64,000 nt of DNA from Thermosipho japonicus (GTDB lineage: Bacteria; Thermotogota; Thermotogae; Thermotogales; Fervidobacteriaceae). The stretch is taken from contig NZ_JACHEX010000002.1 of the NCBI RefSeq assembly GCF_014201655.1, forward strand, positions 186,001 to 250,000. Direction: 5' to 3'. Of the stretch, positions 48,197 through 56,676 are shown piece by piece (the stretch's first letter is position 1; every line of letters begins with the position of its first letter). The position numbers and the translations under genes are program-made. The notes below the pieces were generated by a model, which was given only the letters and a program-made list of their open reading frames with translations, was not told the DNA's origin and ran no database searches.

Positions 48197-49015
48197 ATGA
48201 TTGCATTTATAGCTGATTCTTCCTTTGATATGCCAAATGTTAAAACAAAATATCCAATACTCTTTGCCCCACTAAGGGTTATAATTGACGGTAAAGAGTT
48301 TGTAGACAAAGTTAATTTAACAGTTGATCAATTTTACGAGATGCTTAAAGATGCAGAAAATTTTTCAACTTCTTTGCCTAACCCTAAAGAAACTGAAGAA
48401 CTAATTAAAAAGTTGTACGATGAATATGACAAAATATACATGCTTTCATTATCAAGTAAATTAAGTGGAACATTTAATATGTTCCAAATGATAAGTCAGA
48501 ATTTTAAAGACAAAGTAAAGGTATTAGACTTAAAAACCACAAGTATAGAATCATACGCAATTTTTAGAAAACTAGTTGAATATGCAGAAAAAGATATAGA
48601 AATCACACAAGATATAGTTGATAAGATAAGAAAAAATTTAAAAATGTACTTTGCCGTTATGGATTTAAAATACCTTGAAAAAGGCGGACGAATTGGAAAA
48701 GCAAAGGCTTTACTTGGAAAGATGTTAAAAATAAAACCAATTTTGAGTGTTGATGAAACGGGTGCCGTAGAATCAATTGCAATGGAAAGAAAACTTTCTT
48801 CACTTGTAAATAAGCTTATTGAGCTTGGTGAAAGCTTCTTAAAAGAACATCAAATAAGCGATCCGTATTTTTTAGCAGCCTATGGTAGTAAAGAATATAA
48901 GAAATATATAGATAGATTAGTGCAACATTTCAATATAAAGGATATTACTCAAATAAGCGCAGCAGTCGGAATCCATACTGGTCCAGAAGTCTTTGGATTT
49001 GTTGTCAGTAGTTAA
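48197..49015 (+). CDS. DegV-family fatty-acid-binding protein
   Basis: 272 residues. DegV pattern: IADSSFDMP at the start, a STSLPNP loop that contacts the carboxylate, LSSKLSGTF, LKYLEKGGRIGKAKA and a late IHTGPEVFG. DegV/FakB proteins hold fatty acids, in some bacteria for a kinase (FakA) not seen here. ATG 4 bases after the atpC stop. Confidence 0.9.
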   Translation: MIAFIADSSFDMPNVKTKYPILFAPLRVIIDGKEFVDKVNLTVDQFYEMLKDAENFSTSLPNPKETEELIKKLYDEYDKIYMLSLSSKLSGTFNMFQMISQNFKDKVKVLDLKTTSIESYAIFRKLVEYAEKDIEITQDIVDKIRKNLKMYFAVMDLKYLEKGGRIGKAKALLGKMLKIKPILSVDETGAVESIAMERKLSSLVNKLIELGESFLKEHQISDPYFLAAYGSKEYKKYIDRLVQHFNIKDITQISAAVGIHTGPEVFGFVVSS

Positions 49016-49024
49016 TATTTGAAA

Positions 49025-49057
49025 GGGGGGAATGGAGGAATTAGCCTCCACATTATG
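49025..49057 (+). promoter_or_regulatory. Hairpin between ribosome binding site and start codon
   Basis: GGGGGG (49025-49030), two bases, hairpin TGGAGG / CCTCCA (49033-49038 with 49045-49050), then CATT and ATG (49055). Folding brings GGGGGG to about six bases from the ATG; unfolded it is 24 away. A similar looped-out arrangement is known in phage T4 gene 38. Confidence 0.45.
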
Positions 49058-49525
49058 GAAAAAAACCTTTCTAAGTTATTTTCAGCCAGCCTTCCTGGTG
49101 ATGACCTCGTAGCTTTTGTATCTGTATTTTTCTCACTAGGCTTTGCTGCAAATTTCTTTTTCAGTTTCACAAATAAAAGTATTTATATATCTAATACGAT
49201 ATTCTTGGTAGGGATCCTTGGCTATCTTTTAATAGCATATAAATGGTGCTCAAGTTTACCAGAATTTCTTAAAAATAATGTTTTAATTTTCTATAACTAC
49301 GTTATTTTATCTATTTTGTTTTGTTTTTTATCATATTTCTTTCCCTTGTTATTTCTTATTTCCGGCTCACTTGTGATATCATTAATAATAGCGATAGATA
49401 AAAAGATACATCAAAGTAATATATTTTTAAAAATTATGTTCATATTATTAACGTTAACTTTTTATTTGCTAGAATTAGCACCAGATGTAAACTTTAGACT
49501 TAGAAATCTGAAAGAAGAACTTTAG
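49055..49525 (+). CDS. Membrane protein of unknown function
   Basis: 156 residues with four predicted membrane helices (about 18-38, 44-62, 75-95, 98-115) and a fifth weak one near 125-140. Begins MEKNLSKLFSASLPGDD. No family recognised. The start is uncertain: ATG at 49055 is favoured by the hairpin-spaced GGGGGG; an in-frame TTG at 49019 has no site. It sits between degV and hpf. Confidence 0.65.
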   Translation: MEKNLSKLFSASLPGDDLVAFVSVFFSLGFAANFFFSFTNKSIYISNTIFLVGILGYLLIAYKWCSSLPEFLKNNVLIFYNYVILSILFCFLSYFFPLLFLISGSLVISLIIAIDKKIHQSNIFLKIMFILLTLTFYLLELAPDVNFRLRNLKEEL

Positions 49526-49536
49526 GAGGTGGTTTT

Positions 49537-50067
49537 ATGGATTACAGAGTATCTGCAAAAGGATTTGATTTAACAAATGCTGTAAAAAATTATATTGAAA
49601 AAAGATTTCAAAAGGTTGATAGGGTTTTAGAAGACGAAGTCCATCTTGATATTAAATTAGAAAAAGATGCTACTAGTTTTATTGGAAAAGCAATGATGCA
49701 TTATCTCGGCAAAGATCTTGTAGTTACAGAAACTTCCGATGATATTTACAACTTAATTGATATCCTATCAGATGCATTCGAAAAAAAATTAAAAAGGGAA
49801 AGAGAATATGCAAGAACTAGAAATAAATCAAATTTGAAGGGTCTTGGTGAGGTCTTTACAGACGAAATGCCTGTAGAAGAGTCTAAAGAAAAGATATCAT
49901 CAGTTAAAAGAGTAAATCTAATGATAACAAGTGTTGAAGAAGCAATCGCGCAAATGGAAGTTATGAATCATGAATTCTTCGTTTTTAGAAATATGGAAAC
50001 AGATGAAATCAATATGTTAATTAAGGGAAAAGATGGTAATTTCGTTTTATATGAATTTCAGGAATAA
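49537..50067 (+). CDS. hpf: Long-form ribosome hibernation promoting factor
   Basis: 176 residues. N-terminal ribosome-binding domain (about 1-100, MDYRVSAKGFDLTNAVKNYI) and C-terminal dimerisation domain (about 118-175, VKRVNLMITSVEEAIAQMEV, then FFVFRN). The long form pairs 70S ribosomes into inactive 100S particles. Site AGGAGGTGG. Last gene of the recJ-to-hpf run. Confidence 0.95.
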   Translation: MDYRVSAKGFDLTNAVKNYIEKRFQKVDRVLEDEVHLDIKLEKDATSFIGKAMMHYLGKDLVVTETSDDIYNLIDILSDAFEKKLKREREYARTRNKSNLKGLGEVFTDEMPVEESKEKISSVKRVNLMITSVEEAIAQMEVMNHEFFVFRNMETDEINMLIKGKDGNFVLYEFQE

Positions 50068-50090
50068 TTAAAATCTAATACAAAATTTCT

Positions 50091-50128
50091 AATGGCTTCG
50101 GACTCTTCCGAAGCCATTTTATTTTTTT
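50091..50128 (+). terminator. Terminator after hpf
   Basis: Stem AATGGCTTCGG / CCGAAGCCATT (50091-50101 with 50108-50118), loop of six, then TTTATTTTTTT. Confidence 0.93.
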
Positions 50129-50144
50129 AATAGGTTATATTTTA

Positions 50145-50153
50145 TGTTAAAAT
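50145..50153 (+). promoter_or_regulatory. Weak candidate promoter of the multi-GAF kinase operon
   Basis: TGTTAAAAT (TG-n-TAAAAT) 18 bases before the ATG at 50172. No -35 seen. Confidence 0.3.
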
Positions 50154-50171
50154 TAGATTGGGGTGATTTTA

Positions 50172-52799
50172 ATGATAGAATATTCATTAATATATGAGGC
50201 TGTAAATAACTTGTTTGAAAAAGGATATCCAAATGAAAGTTTGGAAAAGTTAGTTGATTCATTAAAAAAACATCTTAAAGTCAATGAATTAAGTTTAGCA
50301 ATCTTTGAAGAAAGAAAAAATATTTTCAGGATAGTTGCTGGTATCAATGCTGGAAAAAAAATAAAAGCTAATGATGAAAATTTCAACAAACAGATTATAC
50401 CTTTAGAATTTGAAGGTAGAAAAATAGGCGCAATAATAGTAGGAGGAAAATTTGAAAAAGATCAAATTTTTATAGATGAATTTTCAAAGTTTTTTGCGTT
50501 AGTTTATGATCTTTTCTTAATTAATAGAAGAAAAGAAAAATTAGAAAAGATACTACAACTTACAGACATATTTGAAAAAAGTGATAGTCTAGGAGAGCTC
50601 AAAAAAAATTTTGTAGGAAAACTTTATAAGTACATTCCAAGTGAATTTGTGTTTTTAGCCAAAAAAGCAGGAGAAGATTATTTTATTGAATATTCCTATC
50701 CAGTTGAACCTTCTGAAAGTTTAATACCAGGTTTTTCTGATTTTTCAATAAATGTATTTAAAAGTGAACCGCAAATTTTGAGAAGCATCAATATAGATTT
50801 TAAAAATTTTAATGTAAAAATAAAGTCGGTAATGAGTATACCTTTAAACGGCACAGAAGATGGGTGGTTGATTTTCATAAACAAACTACACGGTGAAGGA
50901 TACATCCCGGAAAAAAGTTATGAAGATTTTGATCTAGAACTTGTGGTTGCCTCAGTAAAAAGATTCCAACTTGCAATCTCAAGACTTGTGTATTATAAAA
51001 AGCTCCAAAATGAAATTGACAAACTAAATGAACTAAAAAAAGAACACGAAAGGTTAATAGAAGAGCAAAAAGAGCAACTGCGAAAAATGAGCATAGTTCA
51101 CTATATCAGTCAGGCAATGCGAAGTAGTAGTGATCCAAAAAATGTCTTGAAGATATTATTAATAGGTCTTACATCCGGAAGAACCCTTGGATTTAATCGA
51201 GCACTTTTACTTTTAAAAGATTTTGAAAAAAATTCTCTTATCGGTAAAGCATGGATTGGACCTGCAAATGAAGAGGAAGTAGAAACAATATGGAAAAAAG
51301 CAAATCAACGTGCTATGAGATATGCAGATGTGGTTCAATACCTCCGTGAAGAATCATTGGGCTTAGATCTCGAGGGAGAATTAACTAAGCAAATTAAAGA
51401 TAAGATTATTCCATATGGTGCTAGTAGATTTCTTGAAAGGGCTGTTCTAAGAAGAAAAATTGTTCATGTTAACAAAAAAATTTTAGACGGATTAGAAGAA
51501 GTAGATTTTCTAGTACCGCTTCTTGGAGTAGATGAATTTGTAATTGTACCTTTAATAGGTAAGAATGACACAATCGGGGTTGTAATATTAGACAATAAAT
51601 TTTCAAAGCATGAAATTGATAGTGTAGATATAGAAATCTTAAGACTTATCTCGGATAGTGCAGGGCTTGCAATTGAAAATTCAATAAATTACCAAGAGTT
51701 AAAAGAAAAAACATTGAATCTTGAAAAACAAAAAAATCTTGTAGAGTATTTAAAGGAATTTTCGGATCTTATTTTACAAAATCTTTCAGCAGCTGTTGTT
51801 GTCTTAGGAAAAGATGGTAAAATAACCGAATGGAATGAAAGAGCAGAATATTACTTTGGTAGAACAAAAGAACAAATGTTAGAAAAAAGATTAGCCTTTT
51901 TAGGTGGGGAATTTGAAGATATAGAAAGTATGGCTCTTGAAGTGTTAAAATTAAAAGAAGAGATTAAACTTTCAAATTACCTAATACCAGTAATGGGACA
52001 GGAAAAATACTTTGATGTATCTTTTTCTCCACTATGGGACTCTGAAAGAATAATTCTTAAAGGTGTAATTGTAACTTTTGAAGATGTCTCGGAAAGAGTT
52101 ATTTTAGAAAAAGAAAGAAAGAAGCAAGAAAAATTAGCTGCACTTGGTGAAATGGCTGCAAGAGTTGTTCATGAATTAAGAAATCCAATTTCTGTTCTCG
52201 GAGGATTTGTAAAGCGACTTGAAAAATACGCAAATGATGAAAATAAAAGATCAAAATATTTAAAAATAATATCCGACGAAATTGTAAGGCTTGAAAGTAT
52301 TGTTTCAGAAATTCTTGAGTTTAGTAGAGATAAAAAAATTATAGAATTTTCAGAATTCAATTTAAACGAATTGATTTCTGAAGTCTACATTCTACACGAA
52401 GATAGGATTAAGGAAAAAAACATACTCTTTGAATTTAAGACAGATCAGGAAAATATAGAAATTTATGCGGATAAATCTAGAATCAAGCAAGTTTTAATAA
52501 ACTTAATTCAAAATGCTATTGATGAGACACCTATTGGTGGTAAAATAATAATAGAGGTTAAAAAGTTATTAAAAACTGTACAAGTAAAAATATGGAATGA
52601 AGGAAAACCTATATCAAGAGATATTCTTGAAAAATTATTTACCCCATTTTTTACTACAAAGGTACACGGTACAGGTTTAGGTTTACCGATCTGTAAGAAA
52701 ATAATTGAAGATGAACATAATGGAAAAATTTGGGTTGAACCCGATGAAAATGGGAATGGATTTATATTCGAATTACCTTTAGAAAACAAGGAGGATTAG
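50172..52799 (+). CDS. Soluble multi-GAF/PAS sensor histidine kinase
   Basis: 875 residues from the ATG at 50172 (GGGGTG five bases before). No membrane helix or signal peptide. In order: GAF-like (about 1-120), a second GAF (about 130-275), coiled coil (about 275-310), a third GAF (about 315-510), PAS (about 535-650, VVVLGKDGKITEWNERAEYY), His dimerisation (VVHELRNP) and ATPase with NLIQNAIDE and GTGLGLPI. All kinase motifs intact. No response regulator adjacent. Ligand unknown. One base separates its stop from panD. Confidence 0.92.
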   Translation: MIEYSLIYEAVNNLFEKGYPNESLEKLVDSLKKHLKVNELSLAIFEERKNIFRIVAGINAGKKIKANDENFNKQIIPLEFEGRKIGAIIVGGKFEKDQIFIDEFSKFFALVYDLFLINRRKEKLEKILQLTDIFEKSDSLGELKKNFVGKLYKYIPSEFVFLAKKAGEDYFIEYSYPVEPSESLIPGFSDFSINVFKSEPQILRSINIDFKNFNVKIKSVMSIPLNGTEDGWLIFINKLHGEGYIPEKSYEDFDLELVVASVKRFQLAISRLVYYKKLQNEIDKLNELKKEHERLIEEQKEQLRKMSIVHYISQAMRSSSDPKNVLKILLIGLTSGRTLGFNRALLLLKDFEKNSLIGKAWIGPANEEEVETIWKKANQRAMRYADVVQYLREESLGLDLEGELTKQIKDKIIPYGASRFLERAVLRRKIVHVNKKILDGLEEVDFLVPLLGVDEFVIVPLIGKNDTIGVVILDNKFSKHEIDSVDIEILRLISDSAGLAIENSINYQELKEKTLNLEKQKNLVEYLKEFSDLILQNLSAAVVVLGKDGKITEWNERAEYYFGRTKEQMLEKRLAFLGGEFEDIESMALEVLKLKEEIKLSNYLIPVMGQEKYFDVSFSPLWDSERIILKGVIVTFEDVSERVILEKERKKQEKLAALGEMAARVVHELRNPISVLGGFVKRLEKYANDENKRSKYLKIISDEIVRLESIVSEILEFSRDKKIIEFSEFNLNELISEVYILHEDRIKEKNILFEFKTDQENIEIYADKSRIKQVLINLIQNAIDETPIGGKIIIEVKKLLKTVQVKIWNEGKPISRDILEKLFTPFFTTKVHGTGLGLPICKKIIEDEHNGKIWVEPDENGNGFIFELPLENKED

Positions 52800-52800
52800 T

Positions 52801-53163
52801 ATGCAAGAGATAATGTTAAAATCTAAAATTCATATGGCCAAAGTAACAGACAAAAGCATTAATTACATGGGAAGTATAGGAATTGATACGGAGTTGTTAG
52901 AAAAGGCCGGCTTGAAACCTTATGAATTAGTTTTAGTTGCCGATGTAAATAATGGTCAAAGATTTGCAACTTACATTATTCCCGAAGAAAAGGGAAGTAA
53001 AAAGATAGTGGTAAATGGTGCTGCAGCAAGATTAGTAGAGCAAGGAGACAGAGTAATTATAATGGCGTTTGCTATGTATGATAGCAATGAATATAAAGGC
53101 CCAAAAGTGATTATAATGAATGAAAAAAACGAAATAGTTGAAATTAAGCAAGAGGGAGTTTAA
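52801..53163 (+). CDS. panD: Aspartate 1-decarboxylase
   Basis: 120 residues; AGGAGG six bases before the ATG. Self-cleavage pair Gly24-Ser25 (YMGSIGID) makes the pyruvoyl group; NGAAARL is also conserved. It makes beta-alanine for pantothenate and CoA. No other pan gene is nearby. Confidence 0.95.
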   Translation: MQEIMLKSKIHMAKVTDKSINYMGSIGIDTELLEKAGLKPYELVLVADVNNGQRFATYIIPEEKGSKKIVVNGAAARLVEQGDRVIIMAFAMYDSNEYKGPKVIIMNEKNEIVEIKQEGV

Positions 53164-53170
53164 AAGAAAA

Positions 53171-53965
53171 ATGGTATATTTCGGCCCCGAAAAGTTAAGT
53201 TATATTGGTAAAAAGTTGGAAAATATACTATCCAGCGACAAAGAAAAACTCTTAGATTTTCTAAATAGTTATAAAGAAAAATTGGATGTTTTTCACAAAC
53301 ATCTAATATTGGTTTCTGTTTCAAGCGATAATGATTTTGCATTAAGTGCTGGCTTTACCCCTGATGGTAAGTTTTTTTATGGTATTTCAATCACAAGTCC
53401 GTTTTTAAAATCTCCATCGTTGTACAAAATAAAAGATTATGTCAACGAAGAATTTGAAGCATTATACAACGCTATTTTTAATAAAAGCACAATTTCTAAG
53501 GTTCAAGCTGGAATTATAAGGTTTCCACTTCAAACTCATTTTCTTGCTGTTGGTGGTGAAAAATCACTGGTATCAAAAGAAATGTTTTCAGAAGAAATTA
53601 CCGGAAAGCCTTGGCTTAATTTTGCAAAAATAATTGACAATGAAGCTTATGAAAAAATTATGAATATAAATGGTAAAAAAATAGGATTTCTAAAAATGTC
53701 ATTAACTGATGATGGTATATATTTCTTCGGAATCATTAATGATCCACATAAAAATCTATATGCCGAATTCTTCAGATTTTTAAAGGAAAAATATAAACTG
53801 CCTTCTGGGAAATACTATCCTGTTATGGAAATTAAAGACAAAGTTGTTGGAACGTTTAAGCTTGAATTAGAAGAAATTTTTTCCGAAGAAAAGTGGAAAA
53901 TTTTGGAAAAATTTATAGACGATTTTGAAAAATTTAGGAGGTTCGTTGCTCAAATGGGGGGATAG
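53171..53965 (+). CDS. Protein of unknown function
   Basis: 265 residues from the ATG at 53171, 12 bases after GAGGGAG; an in-frame TTG at 53138 lacks a site. Soluble mixed alpha/beta, with two similar beta-hairpin regions (FALSAGFTPDGKFFYGISI and KMSLTDDGIYFFGIINDP) that suggest an internal duplication. No signal peptide, no catalytic motif recognised. Between panD and another unknown gene. Confidence 0.65.
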   Translation: MVYFGPEKLSYIGKKLENILSSDKEKLLDFLNSYKEKLDVFHKHLILVSVSSDNDFALSAGFTPDGKFFYGISITSPFLKSPSLYKIKDYVNEEFEALYNAIFNKSTISKVQAGIIRFPLQTHFLAVGGEKSLVSKEMFSEEITGKPWLNFAKIIDNEAYEKIMNINGKKIGFLKMSLTDDGIYFFGIINDPHKNLYAEFFRFLKEKYKLPSGKYYPVMEIKDKVVGTFKLELEEIFSEEKWKILEKFIDDFEKFRRFVAQMGG

Positions 53966-53968
53966 CTT

Positions 53969-54568
53969 ATGATTAATGTTTCAAACATCGAGGAAGTATT
54001 AACTAAGATTCCTGGAATTCAGGCTGCAAAAGCTGTTGTTGAAGATGAAGAAATTGTTGAACTTCATGTAGTTGCAGATGATGAAAAACTTCCAAAGCAA
54101 ATTGTCCGAGATATAGAGACAGTTTTATTTGCAAGCCTTGGTATTAAAATTGACAGAAAAGTTATAAGTATAGCACAACTAAATTCCAAAATTGAAACTT
54201 CTAAAGTCTTACCTTACAGACTTGAAAAATTAGACGTAAAAAACGAAGGTAAAAATATTAAAGTTTCTGTTGAAATCGTACATGGGCAGGAAAAAATGTC
54301 CGGTGAATTTTCCGGTCCTAAAACAAGTAGAAATATACCTATTGTAATTGGAAATGCTGTTTTAAATGCTCTTGAAAACATACACGATTTTGTAATATCC
54401 GTTGATGATATAGCTGAAGTTTCTTTAGCCGGAAAAAACTTTTTAATAACTCACCTTACCAAAGAATATAAAAATGTAGAAGAAAGTATTATAGGAGCTG
54501 CTCCAATAGAAAAGGATAAAAATACAGCAATTGCTGAAAGTGTCTTAGATGCATTTAGGAGGTTGTAA
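53969..54568 (+). CDS. Conserved protein of unknown function
   Basis: 199 residues; GGGGGG before the ATG. The first 70 residues (KIPGIQAAKAVVEDEEIVEL, then LPKQIVRDIETVLFASLGI) match an uncharacterised domain I recall from many Gram-positive bacteria, alpha/beta with a possible ligand groove. The second half is a beta-alpha domain. Function unknown. It ends where the octanoyltransferase-like gene begins. Confidence 0.65.
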   Translation: MINVSNIEEVLTKIPGIQAAKAVVEDEEIVELHVVADDEKLPKQIVRDIETVLFASLGIKIDRKVISIAQLNSKIETSKVLPYRLEKLDVKNEGKNIKVSVEIVHGQEKMSGEFSGPKTSRNIPIVIGNAVLNALENIHDFVISVDDIAEVSLAGKNFLITHLTKEYKNVEESIIGAAPIEKDKNTAIAESVLDAFRRL

Positions 54569-55285
54569 ATGTTTTACATAGAGACTTGGAAAATACCTGG
54601 AGATTTGAATATGGCAATTGATTATGTTTTGGGCAAAAGCCAAAGCTCTTACTTTAGACTATATACTTGGAAAAATCCTACTTTATCCCTTGGTAAAAAT
54701 CAATCAGTTGAAGTAGTAAATACTACATATTTGAAAGAAAATGGGATCGATTGTGTTAAAAGACCTACAGGTGGAAGAGCTGTTTTACATAGTGAAGAGT
54801 TAACATACAGCTTTATTATTCCAAATACCGACCCATTGTATAGACTCTCTGTTTTAAAGCTTTATAAAGAAATTTCTACTATTATTGTTGAGGCATTAAA
54901 TAATATAGGTATCCCCGCTGAGATTGTTTCTCACTCTAGTAGGGGAAATACTCAGTTATGCTTTGATGCTCCATCATGGTATGAAATAGTACTTAATGAG
55001 AAAAAAATTATAGGAAGTGCACAAATGAGAACAAAAAGTTTTGTATTGCAGCATGGTTCAATAGTACTTAAAACAACTACAGGAATTGAAAAATGTTTTA
55101 AAGATGGAAATGAGCCTATAACCCAATATGGATTGGATCTTGCAAAAGAAATTGATATAGAAGAATTAAAGAATTCTCTCTACAAATCGTTTAGTAAAAG
55201 ATTTCAACTTAAAAGATTCGAAAAAATAAATGAAATAATTTCCCTAGCTGAAAATGAAAGGATGAAGTTTAAATGCTATATTTAA
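54569..55285 (+). CDS. LplA/LipM-family lipoyl or octanoyl transferase
   Basis: 238 residues, biotin/lipoate ligase fold: KRPTGGRAVLH, the GSAQMRTK lysine motif and LQHGSI. A cysteine in QLCFDAPSWYE matches the nucleophile of the octanoyltransferase LipM, which favours octanoyl transfer over ATP-dependent lipoate ligation. Overlaps rsmI by 13 bases. Confidence 0.85.
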   Translation: MFYIETWKIPGDLNMAIDYVLGKSQSSYFRLYTWKNPTLSLGKNQSVEVVNTTYLKENGIDCVKRPTGGRAVLHSEELTYSFIIPNTDPLYRLSVLKLYKEISTIIVEALNNIGIPAEIVSHSSRGNTQLCFDAPSWYEIVLNEKKIIGSAQMRTKSFVLQHGSIVLKTTTGIEKCFKDGNEPITQYGLDLAKEIDIEELKNSLYKSFSKRFQLKRFEKINEIISLAENERMKFKCYI

Positions 55286-55971
55286 TTGGAACACCCATTG
55301 GAAATTTGGAAGATATTACATTGAGAGCGCTGAGAATACTCCGAGAAGAGATAGATTATATTTTTGCTGAAGATACAAGAAGAGCTTTAAAGCTCTTAAA
55401 TTTTTTTGATATAAAAAAGCCTGTGGATTCATTTAATGAACATTCATCAATAAAAAAGAAAAACAAAATTTTAGAATTACTAAAAGATAATAAAAACGTA
55501 GCATATATCTCTGACGCTGGAATGCCTGTTATATCTGATCCAGGTACAGAACTAGTAAATATATGCCTTGAAAATAATATTCCCTGGGATGTTATCCCTG
55601 GCCCCAGTGCACCCATTACAGCATTAAGTGCGAGCGGATTCTATGGAAATAGATTTTTATTCCTGGGGTTTATGCCTCGTGATAAAAAAAGAAGAAGACT
55701 TTTAAGAATGATTAAAGAAGAAAATCTTGCAGAAGTTTTCGTGTTTTTTGAAAGTCCAGAAAGGTTATTAAAAACTCTAAAAGATATTTTTGAAATAATT
55801 GGAGATGTTGAAATATTTATTGCAAGAGAACTTACAAAAATATATCAAGAATACTTTAAAGGAGCAATTTCAGAGGCTATTGAACACTTTTCATCAGGTG
55901 TAAAAGGAGAAATTACTGTTGTTTTTAAAAACAAGTTGTTGACAAAAAATAATAATGGGTGTATACTCTAA
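55273..55971 (+). CDS. rsmI: 16S rRNA (cytidine1402-2'-O)-methyltransferase
   Basis: 232 residues, tetrapyrrole-methylase fold: [14 protein letters not shown] at the start, [26 protein letters not shown] and [12 protein letters not shown]. It 2'-O-methylates C1402 in the ribosomal P site. The promoter of the cold-shock gene lies in its last 33 bases. Confidence 0.95.
   Translation: MLYLIGTPIGNLEDITLRALRILREEIDYIFAEDTRRALKLLNFFDIKKPVDSFNEHSSIKKKNKILELLKDNKNVAYISDAGMPVISDPGTELVNICLENNIPWDVIPGPSAPITALSASGFYGNRFLFLGFMPRDKKRRRLLRMIKEENLAEVFVFFESPERLLKTLKDIFEIIGDVEIFIARELTKIYQEYFKGAISEAIEHFSSGVKGEITVVFKNKLLTKNNNGCIL
55939..55967 (+). promoter_or_regulatory. Strong promoter of the cold-shock gene
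   Basis: TTGACA (55939-55944), 17 bases, TATACT (55962-55967), wholly within the end of rsmI. Confidence 0.8.
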
Positions 55972-55975
55972 TCAA

Positions 55976-56010
55976 CCCCGGAAGGAAACGGGGAATGTAA
56001 AAAGATTTAC
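55976..56010 (+). promoter_or_regulatory. Two-hairpin leader of the cold-shock mRNA
   Basis: CCCCG / CGGGG (55976-55980 with 55989-55993) then GTAAA / TTTAC (55997-56001 with 56006-56010), the second touching the GAGGAGG site. Cold-shock mRNAs often have leaders that refold with temperature; here the leader is only about 53 bases. Confidence 0.5.
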
Positions 56011-56026
56011 GAGGAGGCGTTTTTTT

Positions 56027-56224
56027 ATGAAAGGTACAGTAAAGTGGTTTGATGCAAAAAAAGGTTATGGATTCATTACTAAGGAGGACGGAGAAGATAT
56101 CTTCGTACACTGGAGTGCAATCCAAACAGATGGTTTCAAAACATTAAAAGAAGGTCAAGAAGTTGAATTTGACGTTCAAGATGGACAAAAAGGTCCACAA
56201 GCAGCAAATGTAAAACCTCTTTAA
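56027..56224 (+). CDS. CspA-type cold-shock protein
   Basis: 65 residues, ATG at 56027 after GAGGAGG. RNA-binding motifs KGYGFI and DIFVHW are intact. Binds single-stranded nucleic acid as RNA chaperone. Own promoter and terminator. Confidence 0.97.
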   Translation: MKGTVKWFDAKKGYGFITKEDGEDIFVHWSAIQTDGFKTLKEGQEVEFDVQDGQKGPQAANVKPL

Positions 56225-56252
56225 TTTGTAAAGTTAAAGTAGGATAATAATC

Positions 56253-56285
56253 AGCCCCCATTTAATGGGGGCTTTTAATTTATTT
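56253..56285 (+). terminator. Terminator after the cold-shock gene
   Basis: AGCCCCCA / TGGGGGCT (56253-56260 with 56266-56273), loop of five, then TTTAATTTATTTT. Runs into the convergent fmdB-like gene. Confidence 0.9.
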
Positions 56286-56495
56286 TGAAGAACTATCACT
56301 TGAAGAAGTTGAAGAAGATTTTCTACTATCTGTAATATAAAAACCACTGCCTTTAAAAACTATACCAACTCTTCCAATTGCTCTTTCCATTTTTGAACCA
56401 CAAACATCACAGGTGATATCAGGATTATCGTTAATAGAATGAAGTTCTACTTTTTCGTGACCACAACTCTTACATACATACCTATACATTGGCAT
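56280..56495 (-). CDS. FmdB-family zinc ribbon protein
   Basis: 71 residues: MPMYRYVCKSCGHEKVE, a second CDVCG pair and a Ser-rich tail, as in the CxxC-CxxC-SSSS family of putative regulators. Four Cys should bind one zinc. Function unknown. AGGAGGTGAG before the ATG. Confidence 0.9.
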   Translation of the reverse strand: MPMYRYVCKSCGHEKVELHSINDNPDITCDVCGSKMERAIGRVGIVFKGSGFYITDSRKSSSTSSSDSSSK

Positions 56496-56618
56496 ATTCT
56501 CACCTCCTGTCTTATTTTCAGTAACTTTATATTTTCATTTTATATTATCTAATATCATTTATCATTCGTCAAGTATAAATGTTAAATTTTAAGGAAAATA
56601 GTTTTCTTATCTTAGTTA

Positions 56619-56627
56619 TGATAAAAT
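56619..56627 (+). promoter_or_regulatory. Candidate promoter of the envelope cluster
   Basis: TGATAAAAT (TG-n-TAAAAT) 50 bases before the ATG at 56677. TTAAATTTTAAGGA occurs at 56582-56595 and again around 56657-56670, where it includes the ribosome binding site. Confidence 0.35.
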
Positions 56628-56676
56628 ATCATATGTAAATACATCCTTTATATCTTAAATTTTAAGGAGGTTTTAT

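Noticed and set aside
49032-49109. Short frame MEELASTLWKK after GGGGGG
   Set aside because: Spacing to the G-run is too short and the frame stops after about 25 codons; no homology apparent. A leader peptide cannot be fully excluded.
56582-56670. Direct repeat TTAAATTTTAAGGA before the transferase gene
   Set aside because: AT-rich and one copy merely contains the ribosome binding site; too simple to claim as an element.
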